Part shown: positions 35,928-44,290 of the stretch, piece after piece
How the letters are laid out: each line of letters starts with the position of its first letter
Numbering within the stretch: position 1 is the stretch's first letter
Assembly (NCBI GenBank): GCA_963678215.1
Contig: OY782758.1
Coordinates: 496,001 to 560,000 of the forward strand
Length of the DNA: 64,000 nucleotides
Origin: Thiobius zoothamnicola
GTDB taxonomy: Bacteria; Pseudomonadota; Gammaproteobacteria; Chromatiales; Chromatiaceae
Direction of reading: 5' to 3'
Program-made: the position numbers and the translations under genes
Notes under the pieces: generated by a model
Database searches by the model: none
What the model was told of the DNA's origin: nothing
The model's input: the letters and a program-made list of their open reading frames with translations, nothing else

Positions 35928-37418
35928 ATGCGCAATTTCTTAACTGGCAATAAGGTTCTTCTTGGAGCGGCTTTATTATTAATAACGACTCAGGTCTTCC
36001 CTGCAAAAATAGAACCGAATCCCTTACTTATTGATTTGACCATTGATGATAGTCAAATCTCGACGATAGAATCAAAAGAGTGGGATTCTTCTCGTCTTCC
36101 AATAAACCAAGTAAGCAAGATTGCGCAATTCAAATTGCCTGATTTTGGTGTCATACCTAATAAAAAACTTCCCAAAATGATGACTCGACTACCATATGAA
36201 TATAGCTATGGCAGCGAGTCCGAAGTTAATTATCATAACAATTACGATTTTAATGACTCATTAAGCGATGAGTTCTTCAGTATCACTCCCGAACTGAATT
36301 TTGAGCTAACGTACAGACCGACGGATTGGTTTGAAACAACTTGGCAAGCTAGCATCTCGGATGAACTAGTAATTAAGCAAACGAATCCCCTTACTCTACC
36401 AAATGGGGATGTCGAATTTCCTGAAGATCAGACCCTCAGTCTTCTTATTGACCAAGGCTATATTACTATATCCAATATTATTGATCCGCTAAAAATGACA
36501 ATCGGTCGAAAGCTTCTCGAAGACCAGCGACATTGGCTATACGATACATCATTGGATTTGGTCATGCTTGAATGGAAAGAAGGTTTCTTTACAACAGCAT
36601 TGAGCTATTCTCGTCAAGAAGCTTTTGATGGTGATCTTTTAATATCACAAGAAAACTCTAGAACTAATAATTTCCTCATAGAGACGCGTTATCGAGGAAT
36701 TGAAGACCATACACTTTCTGTTTTTCATCTTAGACAAAGAAATCATGCAGCAGATAAAGAAACACCGAAATTCCTAGGTCTCCAGATTGCCGGAAATCCG
36801 AATAACCATCTAAGCTATTGGGGTGAATTTGCAACAGTTAGAGGGCGTGATGAAGAGGGACGGAATCTCAAAGGCTGTGGAGCTGATATTGGGCTGACTC
36901 TAAAAAAAGGGGGTAAATTCAACCCTAATCTGACATTTGGTTATGCTTATGGTTCTGGTGGGGATTCAAACGAAAATATGGAGAACCGAAGCTTTCGGCA
37001 AACTGGATTACATTCCAATGAGGCTAAATTTTCTGGCGTATCTGAATTCAAGACTTATGGGGAAGTGTTGGATCCCGACTTAAGTAATATCGGAATATTT
37101 ACTCTCGGTATGGGTTTTTATCCTCAGAGTAACGCGACTTTAGATGTTGTTTACCATCAATATCGGCAGAATACTCCTGGCAGTCAGTTGCAAGATGGGA
37201 ACATCACCGCAACCTTGGATAGAGACGCAGGCGTCACAAGCCATGATCTTGGGAAAGGGCTTGACATTATTTTAGGGGTAAGAAGAGCCTTCGGGCTAAG
37301 GCGTCTTGGCTTTGATCTTCGCTTGGGTTGGTTCTTTCCAGGAGACGCTTTTCGGCAGAGCCGGGGAGAAACACAAAGTGATAAAAGTATCAATTTTGTC
37401 ATGAAAGTTTGGTGGTAA
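35928..37418 (+). CDS. Outer membrane beta-barrel, alginate export (AlgE)-like
   Basis: The 496-residue product has a Sec signal (NKVLLGAALLLITTQVFPA), then alternating amphipathic strands and a C-terminal aromatic residue (MKVWW), the sign of an outer membrane barrel. FRQTGLHSNEAKFSGVSEF and the following LGMGFYP resemble the alginate-export barrel family. It follows the second RND gene and takes the place where a TolC-type channel gene would be expected. The frame extends to a TTG at 35829; I prefer ATG 35928, which leaves a normal signal peptide, though there is no clear ribosome binding site. It could export a polysaccharide or another envelope molecule; the substrate is unknown. Confidence 0.78.
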   Translation: MRNFLTGNKVLLGAALLLITTQVFPAKIEPNPLLIDLTIDDSQISTIESKEWDSSRLPINQVSKIAQFKLPDFGVIPNKKLPKMMTRLPYEYSYGSESEVNYHNNYDFNDSLSDEFFSITPELNFELTYRPTDWFETTWQASISDELVIKQTNPLTLPNGDVEFPEDQTLSLLIDQGYITISNIIDPLKMTIGRKLLEDQRHWLYDTSLDLVMLEWKEGFFTTALSYSRQEAFDGDLLISQENSRTNNFLIETRYRGIEDHTLSVFHLRQRNHAADKETPKFLGLQIAGNPNNHLSYWGEFATVRGRDEEGRNLKGCGADIGLTLKKGGKFNPNLTFGYAYGSGGDSNENMENRSFRQTGLHSNEAKFSGVSEFKTYGEVLDPDLSNIGIFTLGMGFYPQSNATLDVVYHQYRQNTPGSQLQDGNITATLDRDAGVTSHDLGKGLDIILGVRRAFGLRRLGFDLRLGWFFPGDAFRQSRGETQSDKSINFVMKVWW

Positions 37419-37433
37419 CAGAGGATATTCACA

Positions 37434-38132
37434 ATGCTTATACAATGGAAAAAATATTCAGTGCTTGCTATGTCATGTTTTACAGTAGTGGCTTGCCATA
37501 GTGTTAACGATAGAGATGATAAAGTTTTTGAGGATAAATTCTCTGTTGGTCAATGCGAATTCAAAACAACCGGACGTAATGACTACTTTATTCTTGAACC
37601 AGGACATGCTATCTATCTTGCTGATGATGATACACGCATTGAAATAAAGGTTTCTGGCCGAACTAGAATGGTGGATGGCATTGTAACGCGGATTGTCGAA
37701 GAACGAGAATGGAAGAATGGGGAACTTTACGAAGTTGCAATGAATTACTTTGCGATATGCGATGATAGTAAAGATGTTTATTATTTCGGTGAGGAAGTCG
37801 ATTTTTATAAGGATGGCAAGATTGTCAGCCACGAGGGTGCTTGGTTGGCGGGGGTTAATGGCAATAAGTTTGGTTTATTTATGCCCGGAAAAGTTGAGGT
37901 GGGTATGAAATTCCATCAAGAAGTCGCTCCGAATGTGGCTATGGATAGGGCGGAAGTCATAGAAGCTCACAAACCTTGTAACACAGCAAAGCGCACCTTC
38001 CATTCATGTGTAAAAACTAGGGAATCCACACCTCTGGACAAACAAATTATTGAATACAAATATTTCGCAAAAGGTATTGGGCTAATTAAGGATGATGAAC
38101 TGGAATTCTCATCATATAAACCGGCGCAATGA
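37434..38132 (+). CDS. Unknown lipoprotein
   Basis: The 232-residue product begins MLIQWKKYSVLAMSCFTVVAC, a lipoprotein signal with lipobox VVAC (Cys21). The rest is probably beta-rich and acidic, with four further cysteines (in GQCEFKT, AICDD, KPCNT and HSCVK) that could form disulfides. I do not recognise the family. AGAGGA lies about 9 bases before ATG 37434. It is the last gene of the RND/AlgE operon, 15 bases after the barrel gene, so an outer membrane accessory role is likely. Confidence 0.75.
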   Translation: MLIQWKKYSVLAMSCFTVVACHSVNDRDDKVFEDKFSVGQCEFKTTGRNDYFILEPGHAIYLADDDTRIEIKVSGRTRMVDGIVTRIVEEREWKNGELYEVAMNYFAICDDSKDVYYFGEEVDFYKDGKIVSHEGAWLAGVNGNKFGLFMPGKVEVGMKFHQEVAPNVAMDRAEVIEAHKPCNTAKRTFHSCVKTRESTPLDKQIIEYKYFAKGIGLIKDDELEFSSYKPAQ

Positions 38133-38164
38133 CAATATAACGTACAATCTAGAAAACATCACCA

Positions 38165-38340
38165 GTGTGTCTTCGCTCAAATAGCTGGACGCCGCTGTCG
38201 GATAGCTCCCTGGGTTTTTCCTCTGCACGCCGCTCTGCCTCCTTCGCACGGCGGCAAGAAGAACCGTATCGCCCTAGCGGCTACTGGGGACTACGCGCCT
38301 TCGCTTCGCTCTCCTTGGCGCGCAGCGGAAGTAGAAATCA
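38165..38340. other. GC-rich block at the right edge of the island
   Basis: This block is much richer in GC than the AT-rich island before it and contains short inverted stretches such as CGCGCC...GGCGCG (near 38296-38323). It encodes the last residues of ampD on the minus strand. It has the feel of a dispersed element or of junction DNA, but no second copy occurs in the window. Confidence 0.3.
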
Positions 38341-38902
38341 TCGTCAAATAATAATCCCATTTAAAAAATGGCCCTGGGTCACTTTTACGCCCAGGTGCTA
38401 TGTCGTTATGGCCGACAATACGATCTTTCGTGATCATTGGATATCTTTTTTGCGCCTGCCGGGTGATTTTTGTTAATTTCGCGTATTGCTGCTCGGTAAA
38501 AGCGTGATCGTCGCTGCCTTCTAATTCGATGCCGATTGAAAAATCGTTGCATTGTTCCCGTCCATGGAAACTGGATATACCGGCATGCCAAGCGCGTTGT
38601 TCCAGTGCGACGAATTGCTGCGCATCGCCGTTCCGCTGGATAAATACATGGGCTGATACCCGCAAGTCAGCAATTTGTGCAAAATAAGGATGTTGCGTCG
38701 AATCCAACCGGTTTTGGAAAAAAGCTTCAACGGCTTCACCACCGAATTCATTTGGCGGCAAACTGATGCTGTGCACAACCAGTAGGCTGATGTCTTGTGG
38801 ATCAGGTCGTGCATCACAATTAGGGGAGGGTGTCCGTTTTATATCCGGCAACCAAATACCAGCATCCGTTCCTATACTGTTACAATTGAGAGTTTCTGAC
38901 AT
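38291..38902 (-). CDS. ampD: 1,6-anhydro-N-acetylmuramyl-L-alanine amidase
   Basis: AmpD cleaves anhydro-muropeptides in the cytoplasm during cell wall recycling and so helps keep AmpC-type beta-lactamase off. The 203-residue protein has the zinc-ligand regions LLVVHSISLPPNEFGG (first His) and IVGHNDIAPGRKSDPGP (second His and Asp). The last 14 residues (STSAARQGERSEGA) are encoded by the GC-rich block described separately and look unlike the family, so the original end may have been replaced. Its start is only 19 bases from the divergent FKBP start. Confidence 0.93.
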   Translation of the reverse strand: MSETLNCNSIGTDAGIWLPDIKRTPSPNCDARPDPQDISLLVVHSISLPPNEFGGEAVEAFFQNRLDSTQHPYFAQIADLRVSAHVFIQRNGDAQQFVALEQRAWHAGISSFHGREQCNDFSIGIELEGSDDHAFTEQQYAKLTKITRQAQKRYPMITKDRIVGHNDIAPGRKSDPGPFFKWDYYLTMISTSAARQGERSEGA

Positions 38903-38921
38903 TTAAACGAGATAAATAGCA

Positions 38922-39260
38922 ATGATGGTGACTGATTCCGGCCTGAAATATGAAGATTTGGTTCAAGGCGAAGGGGATACGGCAAAAAATGGAGATCGCG
39001 TAAGCGTACATTACACAGGTTGGCTAACTGACGGCAAAAAATTTGATTCAAGCGTTGATCGTGGCGAACCTTTTCAATTTCACCTTGGTAAAGGCATGGT
39101 GATCCGTGGTTGGGATGAGGGGGTTTCCGGTATGCAAGTCGGCGGCAAACGGAAACTGACGATTCCTCCTCAGTTAGGCTATGGCGCGCAAGGGGCTGGT
39201 CATGTGATTCCACCCAATACGACGTTGGTTTTTGATGTCGAATTAATCAAAATTTTGTGA
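38922..39260 (+). CDS. FKBP-type peptidyl-prolyl cis-trans isomerase
   Basis: The 112-residue single-domain FKBP has VSVHYTGWLTDGKKFDSS, FHLGKGMVIRGWDEGVSGM and the terminal IPPNTTLVFDVELIKI, the FK506-binding fold. There is no signal peptide, so it should be a cytoplasmic folding helper. Its stop overlaps the start of nadC (TGATG). The 19-base gap to the divergent ampD start leaves little room for separate promoters, so at least one probably lies in the neighbour's coding region. Confidence 0.93.
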   Translation: MMVTDSGLKYEDLVQGEGDTAKNGDRVSVHYTGWLTDGKKFDSSVDRGEPFQFHLGKGMVIRGWDEGVSGMQVGGKRKLTIPPQLGYGAQGAGHVIPPNTTLVFDVELIKIL

Positions 39261-40099
39261 TGGCACCGCCAACGCTTGAGCAGATTCAACATCAGGTTGG
39301 AGCCGCATTGCAAGAGGATATCGGTCAGGGAGATTTAACGGCTGCGTTAATCCCGGCTGACCGGATCAGTGAGGCGAGGGTGGTTGCGCGCCAACCCGCC
39401 ATCTTATGTGGCGTTGATTGGTTCAATACGGTATTTCAACAGCTTGATCCGATTGCTCAAATCAACTGGCATATCGCCGATGGCGATAAATTGCAGGATG
39501 AACAAGTGATTTGCCAGCTTCACGGATCTGCCCGCGCCTTATTAACGGGTGAGCGTACGGCATTGAATTTTATCCAAACGCTCTCCGGCGTTGCCACCCA
39601 GGCAGCCCAGTATGTACGTGCTGTCGCAGGAACGGGTGTCAGGATTCTGGATACCCGTAAAACCGTGCCGAACTTACGTTTGGCACAAAAATACGCCGTG
39701 CGGTGCGGCGGCGCGGATAATCAACGCCTGGGGTTGTATGATGCGGTACTTATTAAAGAAAACCATATTTTAGCGGCGGGTTCGATTGCGCAAGCCATGC
39801 AAATCGCCAGACAGCAAGTCCATGAACAAGATAATCAAATCCAGATTGAAGTTGAGGATCTGGAAGAATTCACTCAGGCGTTGAATGCGGATGCTAAACG
39901 CATTTTGCTGGATAATTTTGATTTAGTGCAATTGCGGGAAGCTGTCGCGATCAATCAAGGACGTGCCAGATTGGAGGCGTCAGGTGGTGTGAGTCTGCAA
40001 ACCGTGCGCAGTATTGCAGAAACTGGCGTTGACGATATTTCAATTGGTGGTTTGACCAAAGATATTCAATCCGTTGACTTCTCAATGCGCTTTGTATAG
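39260..40099 (+). CDS. nadC: Nicotinate-nucleotide pyrophosphorylase (quinolinate phosphoribosyltransferase)
   Basis: NadC makes nicotinate mononucleotide from quinolinate and PRPP, the step after NadA. The 279-residue protein has EDIGQGDLTAALIP, ERTALNFIQTLSGVAT, ILDTRKTVPNLRLAQKYAVRCGG and the final EASGGVSLQTVRSIAETGVD block. ATG 39260 overlaps the FKBP stop as TGATG. The 3' end overlaps the convergent rsmA end by 34 bases. nadA is 19 kb away on the other strand. Confidence 0.96.
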   Translation: MAPPTLEQIQHQVGAALQEDIGQGDLTAALIPADRISEARVVARQPAILCGVDWFNTVFQQLDPIAQINWHIADGDKLQDEQVICQLHGSARALLTGERTALNFIQTLSGVATQAAQYVRAVAGTGVRILDTRKTVPNLRLAQKYAVRCGGADNQRLGLYDAVLIKENHILAAGSIAQAMQIARQQVHEQDNQIQIEVEDLEEFTQALNADAKRILLDNFDLVQLREAVAINQGRARLEASGGVSLQTVRSIAETGVDDISIGGLTKDIQSVDFSMRFV

Positions 40100-40860
40100 C
40101 AGTTGGTCAGTGCACAGAATTGATTTATCGATAAGGTTTCAGCGCGCGCACCAGGGTCAATACCAATAGCTTCAAGTTGAGTTGCCTCAATAAGGCCTTT
40201 CAGATTATTGCGCAGTGTTTTGCGCCGCTGCGCAAAACAAGTGGCGACAATTTTACTGAAGTGGGCTTCGTCAATATCAGGTTGTTCCGTCAAAGGTGTA
40301 AGACACACAAAACTGGAATCAACCTGGGGTGCTGGTTTGAATGCGCCAGGGGCAATATCAAACAAATGATCAACCTGACAAACCGCCTGTAACATAACAG
40401 ATAGACGACCATAGGCTTTGCTGTTGGGTTCAGCCGCCATCCGTTCCACAACTTCTTTCTGCAACATGCAGTGCATGTCCTGAATCAAATCACGTTGCTG
40501 CAATACATGGAACAAAATCGGCGTGGAAATGTTGTAAGGCAAATTGCCAACCAATCTGAGTTTCCTCTGATTGGTAATGAATTGAACAAAATCCACTGTC
40601 AAGACATCGGCTTGGTAAAGTTGTAACCGTCCAAATGGTGCGCATTGCTTTTTAATCAATGGAATCAGATCACGATCAATCTCGATTGCCTGCAATGCGC
40701 CAATTGTTTGCAGTAAAGGGATGGTCAGCGCGGCTTGGCCTGGGCCGATTTCCAGTATTTGATCCTGCGGCTGAGGGTTAATTGCCTGGATGATGCGCTG
40801 AATGACCTGGTGGTCGGATAAAAAGTTTTGTCCAAAACGTTTGCGTGCCCGGTGTTTCAT
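40066..40860 (-). CDS. rsmA: 16S rRNA dimethyladenosine transferase (KsgA)
   Basis: RsmA dimethylates A1518 and A1519 of 16S rRNA late in 30S assembly. The 264-residue protein has KRFGQNFLSD at the N-terminus, the SAM motif LEIGPGQAALT and the catalytic NLPYNIST. The start at ATG 40860 (MKHRARKRFGQNF) fits the family; the frame is open 45 bases further. A TATAAT hexamer sits about 5 bases before this ATG, so the leader could be very short. It overlaps nadC convergently by 34 bases. Confidence 0.96.
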   Translation of the reverse strand: MKHRARKRFGQNFLSDHQVIQRIIQAINPQPQDQILEIGPGQAALTIPLLQTIGALQAIEIDRDLIPLIKKQCAPFGRLQLYQADVLTVDFVQFITNQRKLRLVGNLPYNISTPILFHVLQQRDLIQDMHCMLQKEVVERMAAEPNSKAYGRLSVMLQAVCQVDHLFDIAPGAFKPAPQVDSSFVCLTPLTEQPDIDEAHFSKIVATCFAQRRKTLRNNLKGLIEATQLEAIGIDPGARAETLSINQFCALTNCYTKRIEKSTD

Positions 40861-40954
40861 GCGGGCTATTATAACCGCCAAGCCCCATGAGGTAGTCGAT
40901 TCCACCGATCAATAATTGCGCATAATATATATTATGTTAAATAATAGATATTTA

Positions 40955-40985
40955 AAAAAGCCTCATACCATGTATGAGGCTTTTA
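40955..40985 (-). terminator. Strong intrinsic terminator of the sulfur-globule-like gene
   Basis: A perfect stem, GCCTCATAC (40960-40968) with GTATGAGGC (40972-40980) and a CAT loop, extended by A/T pairs and followed on the minus strand by a run of six T. It could also serve the plus strand. Confidence 0.8.
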
Positions 40986-40998
40986 TCAGGAAGCCCTA

Positions 40999-41307
40999 TT
41001 ATTGAGCAGCTGGAGCTACAGGAGCCGGCATTTGCTGAGGAGCATAACCGTAAGGCGCGTAATGATACGGCGCATTGTAGCCAGCATAATTGCCATTTGT
41101 GTCGCCGTTGCCTTTAAAGTCGCCATTAGTTCTGCCACGACCTTTGAATTCCATTGAGAAAGTCGCTTCACCTTCGCCTGTACCATTGCCGACAAAATCG
41201 CCGTTACCACGGTACTGACCCGTTGTATTGGTGTTACTGTCACCGAAATCAAAAGCGGCGACTTGAGCGGAAGCGATGATGGCGGCGATAGCGATAATTT
41301 TTTTCAT
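40999..41307 (-). CDS. Small secreted Gly/Asn-rich protein, sulfur-globule-protein-like
   Basis: The 102-residue protein has a Sec signal (MKKIIAIAAIIASAQVAA) and a low-complexity mature part: repeats of GNGD/KGNGDTNG (for example YRGNGDFVGNGTGEG, FKGNGDTNGNYAGY), then a Tyr/Pro-rich end (YHYAPYGYAPQQMPAP). This signal-plus-Gly/Asn-plus-YGYAP build resembles proteins that coat periplasmic sulfur globules in sulfur oxidisers, but low complexity makes homology weak. It has a near-consensus promoter, an AGGAGA ribosome site and a strong terminator, as a highly expressed one-gene transcript should. The nearby FccB-like operon fits a sulfur role; a different structural role is equally possible. 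Confidence 0.6.
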   Translation of the reverse strand: MKKIIAIAAIIASAQVAAFDFGDSNTNTTGQYRGNGDFVGNGTGEGEATFSMEFKGRGRTNGDFKGNGDTNGNYAGYNAPYHYAPYGYAPQQMPAPVAPAAQ

Positions 41308-41372
41308 GGGATTCTCCTAATAAGCTGGGTAAGAACTGGAGAGTTACCGTCTGTAATCTCTCATTGAGCGTT

Positions 41373-41400
41373 AGTATATTAGAATTTTATTAAATGTCAA
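41373..41400 (-). promoter_or_regulatory. Near-consensus sigma-70 promoter of the sulfur-globule-like gene
   Basis: On the minus strand a perfect -35 TTGACA (41395-41400), 16 bases, then -10 TATACT (41373-41378). It points at the gene starting at 41307. Confidence 0.6.
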
Positions 41401-41434
41401 ATTATTTGTTCTCTCGCCAGGCAAGCAATTCCAC

Positions 41435-41983
41435 TCAATAGGCAGTTTCATCGCCTATCATATTGCTGTTCAATCGCTCAGCCACGGCATCCGGCGATCT
41501 GGGCCAGGTATCATGGCAAAGATAATCCGCCATCAATTCATGCCGATAATTCTTTCCCTTAACCTTCCGCCAATGCGCTGATGAAGCAATGCGTAAAGGT
41601 TCACGGCGTTCAGGGTTGGCATAAGCATAAATTTTGTATTCCCCTGTGGCGCAGCGGAATCCTTCATAAGTTCCATTGTAAGCGCCCTTCGTGGAACGAA
41701 CGGCCAACCATAAGCGGGTGACATAATCTTCATTGCCAACTGTCAAATGGGATAAATCCGCATATAACGTCATGTTCATTGGCATTTTATCCATCCTCAG
41801 CTTAGTCAGATGTTCATCTTCTGGCCAACCGCCAATTTCGACTTGATGTTCAACCCAAGGGGAAGCCTGGTTTTCATCATAATCAGATGTATTGTGATAA
41901 ATACTGTATGGATCTGCTGCGTCTTGCACAGCTTGTACCCAATGTGGGAAACATAAAACGAATATGAACCCGTAAAAACGCAT
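41435..41983 (-). CDS. CNP1-like exported protein
   Basis: The 182-residue product has a Sec signal (MRFYGFIFVLCFPHWVQA) and resembles the CNP1-like family by its block FRCATGEYKIYAYANPERREPLRIASS-type region and the late ADYLCHDTWPRS. The function of the family is unknown. The ATG at 41983 is preceded by AAGGGTGGGA at a good distance, so the 60-base extension upstream is not used. It follows ccmI on the same strand with a 59-base gap and may be read from the ccm transcript. Confidence 0.7.
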   Translation of the reverse strand: MRFYGFIFVLCFPHWVQAVQDAADPYSIYHNTSDYDENQASPWVEHQVEIGGWPEDEHLTKLRMDKMPMNMTLYADLSHLTVGNEDYVTRLWLAVRSTKGAYNGTYEGFRCATGEYKIYAYANPERREPLRIASSAHWRKVKGKNYRHELMADYLCHDTWPRSPDAVAERLNSNMIGDETAY

Positions 41984-42042
41984 AGTGATCCCACCCTTAA
42001 TCAGTGTTGCGACAACTATATTTGGCAGAACGTTATAGATCA

Positions 42043-43287
42043 TTACTTGCGCAATTGATCAATCACCAATGCAATGGTCTCAATCTGTTTATTTCCCGCC
42101 TGTACTTCCATACTTTGCAAATCACCAGTTTGTGGAATCGCTTGTCCGGTTTTGCTGATGCGGGCGCCGACCAGTACTTGTTCAAAGGCGGATAATTTCA
42201 TCTGCGGCAACATCGCCATGCTGTCATCCAGTTTAACGATGATGGGTAAATCGGCGACGCTTTTACGCGCCACCGCCAATGGCATTGGCGGACCTTGCAG
42301 TGCTTTGGCATACACAAACACCACATCATTTGGCGATGCCTTATTTCGCCAGGCCGGATCCAGATCGACCGACACAGTCAGACCAGGTTGGGTGTTTTGC
42401 ACAACCGCAGGCGTTTCAGCTTGAGTAACCTGTTGCGGCGTTATACCCATGCCGCGCTCCAGTTGTGCAACCATCCGCCCCAATTGTTGTTGCGCTTGCG
42501 GTTCGGCGGCAAGTAATGGATAAGCACGCCGCCAATAGTCCAAGGCTTCGGCGGGTCGATTCCGCCGCATCGCATTTTGGCCGAGCAGCCATAGTGCGGT
42601 TACGCTGTCAGGTTCGGTTTTTAACACTTTTTCAAGCAATTCAACGCCCCGGGCATTGAGTTGGCCACCATGCAACATCGCCAAGGCATTGGCTAATGAA
42701 AGCTGTGCCGAAGCGTCTTCCGGAATTTTGGCGTACAGGGTTTCGTAGGCGCGCACCGCATCGGCATATTGTTCAAGTTGCATATAAGTACGGCCCAGCA
42801 GGAACCAACCTTCAATATTTTGTGGATTCTCTTGTAAGCGGGCTTCCAGTTTAACCGCCAGATCGGCGATATCTGAGACTTGTTGGTTGGCTGGATTGCC
42901 TGGTCCGCGCAATTCCAAATGCTGAGGTGCGCCAATCTGCAGATAAATCGCCGCAACGCCAAGCGGCATTAACAGCGTTAAGACGGCTAAGGTGAATAAA
43001 TTGGTGATTTTGCCCACTGAGCGCTGGGTTTCGCCAACTTTTCCGCCGCTTAAATCCTGCGCCAGGGCGATTTGCAAATCTTGTTTAGCTTGCGCAAATT
43101 CTTCATCAGACAGATCGCCTCTGGTTTGCTCCTTCTCCAGTTCGGCGAGACGTTCACGCGCAATGCGCACATTGTGTTCATGGACATCCGCATTAGCGGT
43201 TTGTTTGGAGCGTCGCAATAAAACCGGCGCGAGCAGGACTAAAACGGCTCCAATCATCAAAGTGCTCAGGAGAATAAAACGGATCAT
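42043..43287 (-). CDS. ccmI: Cytochrome c maturation protein CcmI
   Basis: CcmI is the apocytochrome chaperone of the haem ligation complex. The 414-residue protein has two N-terminal transmembrane segments (FILLSTLMIGAVLVLLAPVLL and LFTLAVLTLLMPLGVAAIYL) around a coiled-coil loop (HNVRIARERLAELEKEQ), then TPR repeats in the periplasm (GWFLLGRTYMQLEQYADAV) and a C-terminal domain of the kind seen in the long CycH/CcmI type. Its start overlaps the ccmH stop by 4 bases (ATGA). Confidence 0.93.
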   Translation of the reverse strand: MIRFILLSTLMIGAVLVLLAPVLLRRSKQTANADVHEHNVRIARERLAELEKEQTRGDLSDEEFAQAKQDLQIALAQDLSGGKVGETQRSVGKITNLFTLAVLTLLMPLGVAAIYLQIGAPQHLELRGPGNPANQQVSDIADLAVKLEARLQENPQNIEGWFLLGRTYMQLEQYADAVRAYETLYAKIPEDASAQLSLANALAMLHGGQLNARGVELLEKVLKTEPDSVTALWLLGQNAMRRNRPAEALDYWRRAYPLLAAEPQAQQQLGRMVAQLERGMGITPQQVTQAETPAVVQNTQPGLTVSVDLDPAWRNKASPNDVVFVYAKALQGPPMPLAVARKSVADLPIIVKLDDSMAMLPQMKLSAFEQVLVGARISKTGQAIPQTGDLQSMEVQAGNKQIETIALVIDQLRK

Positions 43288-43757
43288 GATGATTTATGTT
43301 TGGTGGAAGACAAAAGATCGGTGGCTTCTTGTAATTGGTGTTCGCTGAGTCTGGCTGTTTCATCTGCATTGCGGCGGGCGCGAATGGCGCGCAGCAAAAG
43401 CCATACAGCGGCAATTAACATCACGAAAGGCGCTATCCATAAAATCGCTGTCTCAGGTTTGAACGGTGGTTTATACAGCACGAAATCGCCATAGCGTTCC
43501 GCCATAAAATCTGCAACTTCTTGCTTGTTTTTACCTTGTTTAACCAATTCATAGGTTTTACGCCGCATGTCCTGAGCCAGCTCCGCATTGGAATCAGCAA
43601 TGTTTTGATTTTGACAGACGAGACAACGCAATTCTTCAGTCAACGATTGATACGTCTGTTCATCAGTTGGGTTATCGAATGTGTAGACTTCGGCATTAGA
43701 TGCCTGAGCCAAGCCGACAATCAGCCACAGAAACCCCATAATCCCAATAAATTTCAT
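43284..43757 (-). CDS. ccmH: Cytochrome c maturation protein CcmH
   Basis: CcmH is the thiol-disulfide protein that keeps the apocytochrome CXXCH reduced. The 157-residue protein has a signal (MGFLWLIVGLAQAS), the redox motif LRCLVCQNQNIADSNA with Cys45 and Cys48, and a C-terminal membrane anchor (ILWIAPFVMLIAAVWLLL). It overlaps both neighbours by ATGA, so ccmGHI are tightly coupled. Confidence 0.96.
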   Translation of the reverse strand: MKFIGIMGFLWLIVGLAQASNAEVYTFDNPTDEQTYQSLTEELRCLVCQNQNIADSNAELAQDMRRKTYELVKQGKNKQEVADFMAERYGDFVLYKPPFKPETAILWIAPFVMLIAAVWLLLRAIRARRNADETARLSEHQLQEATDLLSSTKHKSS

Positions 43758-44290
43758 GATTCACCTTCAAAATAAGGCTGAAACTTTTCCCGCCAGATGG
43801 TTGGATTTAACGCGCCCTTGTGTTTTTCACGAATAATCCCTTTGGTGTCAATCAGAAAAGTCTCAGGCGCACCATAAACTCCCCAATCAATCACAGCTTG
43901 GCTGTTTGGATCGAACGCAACCTGATCAAACGGATCACCCAGGCGGGCCAACATGTTTTTGGCGTCAACTGCTTCATCCCGCCAGTTCAAACCCAATATG
44001 GGAATATTTTTTCCGGCTAATTCCAGCAGAAAATCATGTTCGCGCCAGCATTCAGCGCACCAGGTTCCCCAGACATTCAGTAACCAGACTTTCCCTTGAT
44101 ATCGGGATGGACTGACCTGCCGTTCAGGTTGATGTAGCGCCGGTAAGGAAAAGTCCGGCGCAGCACGGCCAATAAACTCTGTGGGCACATCACGCGGGTT
44201 ATATTCACCGTCATTCATCCGGCTCAGCATTAATAGGAATAAACCAGCCAACGCCATAAAAAGGATTAAAGGGATTAGTGCTTTATTCAT
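43754..44290 (-). CDS. ccmG: Thiol:disulfide interchange protein CcmG/DsbE
   Basis: CcmG is the membrane-anchored periplasmic thioredoxin of cytochrome c maturation. The 178-residue protein has an N-terminal anchor (ALIPLILFMALAGLFLLML), then LLNVWGTWCAECWREHDFLLE with the redox pair Cys78 and Cys81 (WCAEC rather than the common WCPTC), and the cis-Pro region YGAPETFLID. ATG 44290 overlaps the ccmF stop by 4 bases; the long extension upstream in this frame is a shadow inside ccmF. Confidence 0.95.
   Translation of the reverse strand: MNKALIPLILFMALAGLFLLMLSRMNDGEYNPRDVPTEFIGRAAPDFSLPALHQPERQVSPSRYQGKVWLLNVWGTWCAECWREHDFLLELAGKNIPILGLNWRDEAVDAKNMLARLGDPFDQVAFDPNSQAVIDWGVYGAPETFLIDTKGIIREKHKGALNPTIWREKFQPYFEGES

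Noticed and set aside
38165..38476. Open frame of 103 codons on the plus strand over the GC-rich block and the end of ampD
   Set aside because: It overlaps ampD antisense, has Ser/Arg-rich random composition, and no ribosome binding site or domain.
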